Positions 34,909-40,204 of a stretch of 40,204 bases of DNA are shown piece by piece; position 1 is the first letter of the stretch, and each line of letters opens with the position of its first letter. The position numbers and the translations under genes were made by a program. A model generated the notes under the pieces. The model was given only the letters and a program-made list of their open reading frames with translations, did no database searches and was not told the origin of the DNA. This stretch comes from Deltaproteobacteria bacterium (GTDB lineage Bacteria; Desulfobacterota; Syntrophia; Syntrophales; UBA2210), in assembly GCA_016933215.1 (NCBI GenBank), contig JAFGBH010000070.1, positions 1 to 40,204 on the forward strand, read 5' to 3'.

Positions 34909-35099
34909 GAAGGACACCTCCCTTTCATAACCGTTCCAGTGACATAACTTCTTTTGAATGCCCTGTCAATATACTGTCGTCACCATAATGCCCCTTCGGG
35001 ATACTCCGGACCAAAAAAACCCCTGATTTCATCTCCATTAAAAAACAGCGGAACTCAATGATAAAGTATGGTAAAAAAGAGATGAAGTTAAGGTGAGTT

Positions 35100-36428
35100 A
35101 TGAAAACGGTGAATGTACTGATCATAGGGTCAGGTCCTGCCGGTCTCTTCGCAGCCCTCTGGCTTGAACGGCTGGGCGTTGACAATATCACGATAGTCGA
35201 CCGCCTGCCCTTTCCCGCCGGCGGATTATTAAACGACGGCAAGCTGAATTTTGACTATCGAATCGGCATCGATCTCGATGTCCTTCAGATCGACCGGGAA
35301 AAGGCAACCCGTCTGATGCAGGAGGTGAAAGCGGTTTTTACCGGATTTCCTCAGTGCCATCAGGTGACATACATCGAGAAGAACGAAAAACTCAATGAAT
35401 TGAGAAGCATTGCCACAGAGAATGACGTGCAGTTCATAGCGCCGGAGCAGTGGCACTGGGGAACTGACAACGGAAAGCGGGTTGTCGAGTATCTGAGAGG
35501 TCTCCTGAAAAAAACGCGGTTTTTCCTTGGGACGGAAGTATCCTCCATTTCGAAAAAGGCTGGCGAGGGATACCATGTCATCTGTAAAACAAAGGAAGAA
35601 GATGTCACGATAACTGCCAGGGTCGTCCTTGCCGCCCCCGGACGGAGCGGCGCTTACTCCTTTCGCGACATGGCGGATCAACTGGGGATTGATCACAAAT
35701 TCGGGCCCATAGATGTGGGGATCCGTCTCGAATTGAACAGAACATTTTACGATGCCGTGACGGATATCGTCTACGACCCCAAGTTCATTTTCTACACCGC
35801 GCGCCACGGCGATAAGGTGAGAACTTTCTGCACGAATCCCGGCGGCCGGGTCCGGGCGGAAAACTATAATAACTTCAAACTGGTAAATGGCGATGCCCTT
35901 TCTTCGAGAAAGACAAAAAACACGAACTTTGCCCTGATCAATACGGTATCCCTCACAAAGCCCATCTCCGATACAACCGAGTTCGGGCACATGATCGCCA
36001 GGCAGTTTTCCCTTCTGGGAGGAGGCACACCGATTGTTCAGAGGGTGGGAGACTTCAGAGAGGGGAGACGAAGCTCCACATCGACCTTTAACAGCAAAAC
36101 CCGCCATTTCGAGGTATGCAGTGCCACCTACGATGCCGTGCCGGGAGATATAACCCTTGGAATGCCTGCACGCATTATCGACAATCTCTGGGAATCCCTG
36201 AAGAAGCTCGATAAAATCGTGCCCGGCATTCTCCACCCCTCGACCCTCTTATATGCACCGGAAATCAAGTTTTTCGACACGCAGTTTCCCACCGACGCAA
36301 ATCTCGAAACGAATGTTAACGGGATTTTTGTGGCCGGTGACGGCACCGGAAAAAGCCGCGGCATTGTGGGAGCGGGAATTTCCGGGATCATCGCGGCACA
36401 GGGTATTGCAGAAAAATACTTCCGATAA
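35100..36428 (+). CDS. FAD-dependent dehydrogenase of the COG2509 type
   Basis: 442 residues. The N-terminal dinucleotide motif is VLIIGSGPAGLFAALWLE (~6-23) with an acidic end to the second strand (TIVDR). Next come PAGGLLNDGKLN, a VVLAAPGRSG loop (~177-186), the GPIDVGIRLE segment, and the closing FAD contact GIFVAGDGTGKSRGIVGAGISG (~405-430). It resembles uncharacterised flavoprotein dehydrogenases widespread in anaerobes. The reaction and partner are not known. The upstream 180 bp show no gene. A weak AAGGTGAGTT stands before the ATG. Confidence 0.85.
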   Translation: MKTVNVLIIGSGPAGLFAALWLERLGVDNITIVDRLPFPAGGLLNDGKLNFDYRIGIDLDVLQIDREKATRLMQEVKAVFTGFPQCHQVTYIEKNEKLNELRSIATENDVQFIAPEQWHWGTDNGKRVVEYLRGLLKKTRFFLGTEVSSISKKAGEGYHVICKTKEEDVTITARVVLAAPGRSGAYSFRDMADQLGIDHKFGPIDVGIRLELNRTFYDAVTDIVYDPKFIFYTARHGDKVRTFCTNPGGRVRAENYNNFKLVNGDALSSRKTKNTNFALINTVSLTKPISDTTEFGHMIARQFSLLGGGTPIVQRVGDFREGRRSSTSTFNSKTRHFEVCSATYDAVPGDITLGMPARIIDNLWESLKKLDKIVPGILHPSTLLYAPEIKFFDTQFPTDANLETNVNGIFVAGDGTGKSRGIVGAGISGIIAAQGIAEKYFR

Positions 36429-36443
36429 GGACAACGCTGACAT

Positions 36444-36489
36444 GGAGAGGAGCACTAACCACTCTCCTCTTTAGCCTGATAAATCAGGC
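36444..36489. terminator. Paired hairpins between convergent genes
   Basis: GGAGAG (36444-36449) pairs with CTCTCC (36462-36467), followed by TCTTTAG. Immediately after comes the palindrome GCCTGAT-AA-ATCAGGC (36474-36489), and further on CTAC-AGC-GTAG. They fill the 74-bp gap between the convergent FAD-dehydrogenase and helicase genes and could end transcription from either side. T-tracts are short. Confidence 0.5.
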
Positions 36490-36502
36490 AGCTACAGCGT
36501 AG

Positions 36503-38308
36503 TTAACTTTTATAGATGGAATCGAAGAACTTTTTTACGTCTTTGACGCTGTGGGTAATATTGACCTCCGGCAGCGATGCGATGATGGCCTTTCCGTATG
36601 AGCTTTTCGCAACACGCGAATCGAGCATGGCAACCACGCCGTATTCGTCGCGCCCCCTGATGAGCCTGCCAAAACCCTGCCGCAATGAAAGGATCGCCGA
36701 CGGAAGGGCAAGCTCATAAAACCACCTGCCCCCGAGTCTGTTGCATCGTTCCTGATAGACCGGATCGCCCGGAGAACTGAAGGGTAATCGGCAGATGATA
36801 ACCAGGCTCAAATCATCGCCCTTTATATCGACACCCTGCCAGAAGGTCGCCGTCGCAAGAAGCACGGAATTGGAGGTATCTTTGAACCACCGGATGAGCT
36901 TTGCATGCGGCATATCCCCCTGAGACTTGAAGGGGTATGGTATATCGATATTGTCCGCCACATAATTAAGCTGCCGGTACGATGTAAATAATACCAGCGC
37001 CCTGCCCCGGGACGCGTTGATAAGGTCCTCTATCACATCGAGGCTCTCCTCATTAAAGGTCTCATCATCCCCCTTACCCGGCGCCGGAAGATTTCTGTCA
37101 ACATAGAAAATGGCCTGTTTCCGGTAATCGAAGGGAGAACCGACAATCTTCTCCTCGAAATCGTCGATCCCCAGCCTCTTCTTTAAAAAGGCGAATTTCC
37201 CTTCCGTCGTCAGAGTAGCCGACGTCATAACGACGCTCCCGTAGCCTTCGATCAGTTGCCCGAATGCGCCCTGCGATTCTACGAGACTGCTCTTCAGTTC
37301 CCGTTCTTTTCCGTTTCCCGTCATGTAATAAACCCTGTCCGCATCGCCCTGCCCTATAAAATCATCGATATCCTCCGCAAGAGACTTCACATAATTCTTT
37401 GTCGTCTCTATCCTGTCCTTCTGCTCGTCATCGAGGGCCTTTTTCTTCTGCTTCTCCAAGGTTGTGACTGTCTTGGTAAGCGCCAGTTTCTTCCGTAATT
37501 TTCGCAGTTGCTCTATAACCGGATAGGGAATCGGGAAGACCGGCCGCGACGGAATATCGGCCTTTTTAAAAAACGACTCGGCCTCGGCAAAAAGATGATC
37601 AACGATTATTTTCAGCCCTCCCAGACGGTACAGAAGCCATACCACCCGTGAATAGCTCAGGCTGCTCCCGAGAACAGTGGAGATGACATCCTCGATATCG
37701 GAGGCCTCGTCAATGATTAGGTTCCCGTGAAAGGGAAAGACATTGAAATCGGAAAGCAGGTCGTAGGCGAGGAGATAGTGATTGACCACAAGGATATCCA
37801 CCGTGTGCAGCTTTCGATAATGACGATAGTAAAAGCATTCTGAAAAATAAGGACACAGCTTGCTGTTGCAGTCCCGCGAATCACCGCAGACCTCGGACCA
37901 GAATCTCGGGACAAAGGTGAGGTCATCCTTTCCGCCCGTTTTCGTTTTCGAGAGCCACTTTTGAAACCGCTCATAGGACTTCCCCGTCCCCTCGTATTCA
38001 CCCTCCCTTTTCCGGCAGATATAGTTATTCCTCCCCTTGAGCATGCCGAAGGAAAATTTCTGCGGAAGTGTCTTTTTAAGGAACACAAGGTCTTTGTTGA
38101 CAAGCTGGTCCTGAAGGGCGAGCGATGAGGTGGATATCAGGGTTTTCTCACCGGAGAGAACAGCCGGAATCAGATAGGCAAAGGATTTGCCGACGCCTGT
38201 CCCGGCCTCGACAAGGAGCCCCTTCTTTTTATTGAGACATTCCAGAACCGCGCCCGCCATCTCCCTCTGCTCTGACCGTTCTTCATAATCGGGCAGACTC
38301 TTTTCCAA
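36503..38308 (-). CDS. dinG: XPD/DinG-family ATP-dependent DNA helicase with a 4Fe-4S site
   Basis: 601 residues from a TTG. Motif I is VEAGTGVGKSFAYLIPA. The iron-sulfur cysteines C98, C147, C152 and C158 keep the C-x4-C-x5-C spacing of E. coli DinG. Motif II is IIDEASDIED, so the usual His of DEAH is Ser203. Later motifs are VMTSATL, ALVLFTSYRQL, ATFWQGVDIKG and LRQGFGRLIRG. A 5'-3' helicase acting on R-loops or damaged DNA is expected. The start is doubtful. The TTG has no Shine-Dalgarno, whereas a CTG at 38338 follows GAAAGGCGGGA and would add NLDTLSSSFDI-type residues that fit the family N-terminus. No ATG or GTG exists before the upstream stop (38357). Confidence 0.9.
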   Translation of the reverse strand: MEKSLPDYEERSEQREMAGAVLECLNKKKGLLVEAGTGVGKSFAYLIPAVLSGEKTLISTSSLALQDQLVNKDLVFLKKTLPQKFSFGMLKGRNNYICRKREGEYEGTGKSYERFQKWLSKTKTGGKDDLTFVPRFWSEVCGDSRDCNSKLCPYFSECFYYRHYRKLHTVDILVVNHYLLAYDLLSDFNVFPFHGNLIIDEASDIEDVISTVLGSSLSYSRVVWLLYRLGGLKIIVDHLFAEAESFFKKADIPSRPVFPIPYPVIEQLRKLRKKLALTKTVTTLEKQKKKALDDEQKDRIETTKNYVKSLAEDIDDFIGQGDADRVYYMTGNGKERELKSSLVESQGAFGQLIEGYGSVVMTSATLTTEGKFAFLKKRLGIDDFEEKIVGSPFDYRKQAIFYVDRNLPAPGKGDDETFNEESLDVIEDLINASRGRALVLFTSYRQLNYVADNIDIPYPFKSQGDMPHAKLIRWFKDTSNSVLLATATFWQGVDIKGDDLSLVIICRLPFSSPGDPVYQERCNRLGGRWFYELALPSAILSLRQGFGRLIRGRDEYGVVAMLDSRVAKSSYGKAIIASLPEVNITHSVKDVKKFFDSIYKS

Positions 38309-38452
38309 TATGTCAAAACTCGATGATAATGTATCCAGGTTTCTGTCCCGCCTTTCTTAAATCCTGATCAGTTGCATTTGTTAAAATCCGGTGCCCCTAT
38401 TACGCTTTTGCCGTCTTCTTCTCTGAGGATTTGTTTATGTCCCTAATTATTC

Positions 38453-38481
38453 TTGACATATTACCCTTTATTTTCAATAAT
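38453..38481 (+). promoter_or_regulatory. Strong promoter-like sequence in the dinG / membrane-protein gap
   Basis: TTGACA (38453-38458), exact 17-bp spacer, AATAAT (38476-38481). The next gene starts at 38630, leaving a leader of about 140 nt with no seen structure. The remaining ~290 bp between the helicase and this gene hold no other feature. Confidence 0.5.
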
Positions 38482-38629
38482 TTCTTCCACCTGTCAAAAT
38501 CTTAAATCTGTGAATGTTAGATATACTGATAGTGCGGAAAGCGTCAACAAAGAACTTGCTTCGCAATACAGGGTAAAGATGCCTTATATGTAAATGTTAT
38601 ACTCGACGAGGTTATAAAGGAGGAGAGGT

Positions 38630-39055
38630 ATGGGCGAAACGTCAGAACCCGAACTCAAAAGCGACAGTTGGTCAATGAGCGATGAACGGGCTTTCATGGA
38701 AAACCTTCTCTGTTCTCGCTTCAACTTTTTCCTTGTGTTCTTCGCGCTCGTTATCGCGGCAGCCGTTTCGACTTCCCATGTGTTACACTTCAAGATCGTC
38801 TTGACGCTTGGAGCCGCGCTCAGTATTCCGTTTGCTCTAACCATTGCTAGAGCTCAGGCGAAGCTAAATATTGCGCTAGACGATCATCTCCTCAAAACGG
38901 AAGGTCACCCGGCGAAGATCCTGAACGACAAATGCTGCGGCCCCAGCGTTAGAAGGTGGATCGGATACTGGATCCCTATGGCGTGCTGTGTCACCTTGGT
39001 TGTCGGCGCGATACTTGCGTGGACTGGCTGCTTGACTACCGGTTCATGCACGTAA
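38630..39055 (+). CDS. Hypothetical membrane protein
   Basis: 141 residues, no family recognised. About 30 charged residues are followed by two close transmembrane helices (~32-51 and ~55-72), a cytoplasmic or periplasmic loop (~75-108, containing NDKCCGPS) and a third helix (~110-132). A short Cys-containing tail ends CLTTGSC. Translation signals are excellent: AAAGGAGGAG lies just before the ATG. It lies at the start of the AT-richer right end, whose genes are unlike the housekeeping set before it. Confidence 0.65.
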   Translation: MGETSEPELKSDSWSMSDERAFMENLLCSRFNFFLVFFALVIAAAVSTSHVLHFKIVLTLGAALSIPFALTIARAQAKLNIALDDHLLKTEGHPAKILNDKCCGPSVRRWIGYWIPMACCVTLVVGAILAWTGCLTTGSCT

Positions 39056-39420
39056 AGCCGCCAAGCGAGCGAACAAAGCGGAGAATGAGGAGAATGGGGT
39101 CAGGCCTTGACTATTGCTTAAGGAGATACATGCATGACTAAGGAAATTAGGGAAGTGTTCCTAATTAATCACTCACCTCAGAGACCAATTGTTAGAAAAG
39201 GATAATGAAAAATGAGCAATGTTCCTAAGAGCTGCGTGGATGCATGCTGTCATGTGCAGGATGCCCACATTAAGGGTAGATCCGAAAAAGGGGACAGATT
39301 TATTTTTATCCATTATTAGAGATTAAGGGACATGGGAATTATAGGAATTATAGGGACACAATACTAAATTATTGACAGGAAAACTAGGGACAGCGCCCTT
39401 CATTTCAAAGGACTTGAAAA
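39056..39420. repeat. Non-coding stretch with mobile-element-like motifs
   Basis: 365 bp without a convincing gene. GGGGTCAGGCCTTGAC (39096-39111) is a phrase I associate with REP/IS200-type element surroundings. An inverted repeat AATTAGG...CCTAATT lies at 39145-39166. GGGACA occurs four times (39291, 39327, 39353, 39387). GGAATTATA is duplicated in tandem (39335-39352). AGGGACAGCGCC (39386-39397) recurs with one change at 39961-39972, on the other side of the next gene. Confidence 0.5.
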
Positions 39421-39945
39421 ATGAAAGGAATTATTTATTTTGTAATAATACTCATCACATTACTATCATTTCAAATGATCAATGCCGCCGATCAAGAAGA
39501 TATAACTCCTGAGGAACAGCAATGGCTTAACGAGGCCAAACAAAAAGGGGCATCTGAAGAACAAATTAAAGAATTAAAATTTATCTTTAAGGTAAAGCGT
39601 GGAGAGAACAAAGTCTGGTCTGAAGAAGAATTGGATGAATTAGATACATTACTAAAATCGAAATGGAATCAAATGAGAAAAGCATTGGATCACGGTGACA
39701 TTGATACGGCCGCCAGTTTCTTTTGCATGAAATCGAGAGACGGATATAGAGAAATGTTCTCAAGGCTTCCGCAAAAGAAGCTATCTGAGGTGTCACGTGG
39801 ACTTGCTGATATTTGTATGATTAAAGTCTACGGTAATCATTATGCGGAATATGACATCCGACGCAATGTAGATGGGAAAACGTATTCGTATATGTTGATT
39901 TTTTTAAGAAACAGTGATGATAAATGGGAAATCAAATCTTTCTGA
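39421..39945 (+). CDS. Hypothetical exported protein
   Basis: 174 residues, no named family. Residues 1-22 are a signal peptide (basic MKG, hydrophobic IIYFVIILITLLSF, cleavage likely after INA). A charged helical part (~25-75) is followed by a compact domain (~80-174) with WNQMRKALDHGDID, YREMFSRLP and YAEYDIRRNVDGKTYSYMLIFLRNSDDKWEIKSF in short blocks. This resembles small periplasmic proteins of Deltaproteobacteria with a beta-sheet ending in W-x-I-x-x-F. AAAGGA is 9 nt before the ATG. It is AT-rich compared with the main gene set, flanked by AGG[GA]ACAGCGCC copies, and followed at once by an attC-like site. Confidence 0.7.
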   Translation: MKGIIYFVIILITLLSFQMINAADQEDITPEEQQWLNEAKQKGASEEQIKELKFIFKVKRGENKVWSEEELDELDTLLKSKWNQMRKALDHGDIDTAASFFCMKSRDGYREMFSRLPQKKLSEVSRGLADICMIKVYGNHYAEYDIRRNVDGKTYSYMLIFLRNSDDKWEIKSF

Positions 39946-39969
39946 TATGTTAGGAAAATCAGGAACAGC

Positions 39970-40049
39970 GCCTAGTATTTATAACCAGCGGCTCCACATG
40001 GACCATCAGGGCCTGCGGCCTTTCCGGCCAGTGAGCCACAAAGTTAGGC
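39970..40049 (+). other. attC-like integron cassette recombination site
   Basis: The segment ends in the core GTTAGGC (40043-40049). Going inward: a 5-nt spacer, GTGAGCC (40031-40037), then GGCCA. These pair with TGG(A)CC (39999-40004) and GGCT(C)CAC (39990-39997), leaving single unpaired bases, including an extra C in the left L box. A 4-nt spacer leads to TTATAAC (39979-39985) as the left core, and GCCTA (39970-39974) also complements TAGGC. An inner AGGGCC-TGC-GGCCTT hairpin fills the centre. The 4-5-nt spacers, imperfect arms with extrahelical bases and the GTTRRRY end follow attC architecture. It starts 25 nt after one gene and ends 19 nt before the next, as in cassette arrays. Confidence 0.5.
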
Positions 40050-40068
40050 TTCGTATATAAAAAAAGAG

Positions 40069-40204
40069 ATGAAAAAACTATCAATACTATTTGTTTTATT
40101 CTTAATGGGGTGTGTTGTGCAGTTCCCCCAAAGTGATGGACACACCGAAAAGTTAGAGATAAATAAAGAAGAACTTGGAGGTGTGCGGTGGAGAACAAGA
40201 GAGA
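40069..40204 (+). CDS. Putative lipoprotein (5' part, runs off the right edge)
   Basis: The frame is open from ATG 40069 to the window end, 45 codons. It begins MKKLSILFVLFLMGC, a short lipoprotein signal peptide with a lipobox-like LMGC (Cys15; Met at -2 is less common). A polar mature part follows (HTEKLEINKEELGG). GAG directly abuts the ATG and no proper Shine-Dalgarno is seen. It would be the first gene after the attC-like site. Function unknown. Confidence 0.55.
   Translation, partial: MKKLSILFVLFLMGCVVQFPQSDGHTEKLEINKEELGGVRWRTRE

Noticed and set aside
39134-39205. 23-codon ORF behind AAGGAG
   Set aside because: It runs across the AATTAGG/CCTAATT inverted repeat in mobile-element-like DNA and shows no family trait; kept out for lack of support.
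39212-39319. 35-codon ORF starting MSNVPKSCVDACC
   Set aside because: No Shine-Dalgarno and it reads through the GGGACA motif region; probably chance.

Overview
The window is a gene-dense bacterial chromosome segment of moderate GC. It most resembles an anaerobic deltaproteobacterium (Desulfobacterota, perhaps Syntrophobacterales). This is inference from four things: the deltaproteobacterial-type RdgC protein, the cysteine-rich iron-sulfur paralogs usual in strict anaerobes, the two-subunit glycyl-tRNA synthetase, and the gene order queA-tgt-yajC-secD-secF-lepB. Nothing in the window fixes the species.

Left part (1-11.5 kb): a 3'-truncated NAD kinase gene, an RdgC-like protein, an HD-GYP response regulator behind a near-consensus promoter, and a two-gene block (small HTH protein and alpha/beta hydrolase) enclosed by two copies of a ~100-bp structured intergenic repeat. 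A metallophosphoesterase follows, divergent from a redox cluster: two paralogous membrane-anchored polyferredoxins flanking a small membrane protein, then a YbaK-type deacylase, thioredoxin 2, glutamine-dependent NAD synthetase and a zinc-ribbon protein.

Middle (11.5-24.2 kb): a YajD-type HNH protein and glutamate dehydrogenase on the minus strand, the latter with an unusual hairpin leader. Then a hydantoinase/oxoprolinase gene translationally coupled to a histone-deacetylase-fold amidohydrolase, then mazG and a DUF2065 protein. The queuosine and protein-export run is queA, tgt, yajC, secD, secF, a DUF456 protein and lepB.

Right-middle (24.2-38.3 kb): a pyrimidine operon (pyrR-pyrB-pyrC) behind a promoter, an 11-codon leader ORF and an intrinsic terminator, which together look like a translation-coupled attenuator. 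After it come mgtE, recO, a TPR-methyltransferase (minus), glyQ-glyS, a nitrilase-family amidase (minus), an FAD-dependent dehydrogenase and an XPD/DinG-type helicase (minus).

Right end (38.4-40.2 kb): the character changes. Genes are unrecognised membrane, secreted or lipoprotein candidates, intergenic DNA is longer and AT-rich, GGGACA-type motifs recur, and an attC-like cassette recombination site lies between the last two genes. This looks like an accessory region.

The most interesting non-genic signals are the pyr leader, the attC-like site, the direct repeats around 3.4-5.0 kb, and the gdhA leader hairpin.
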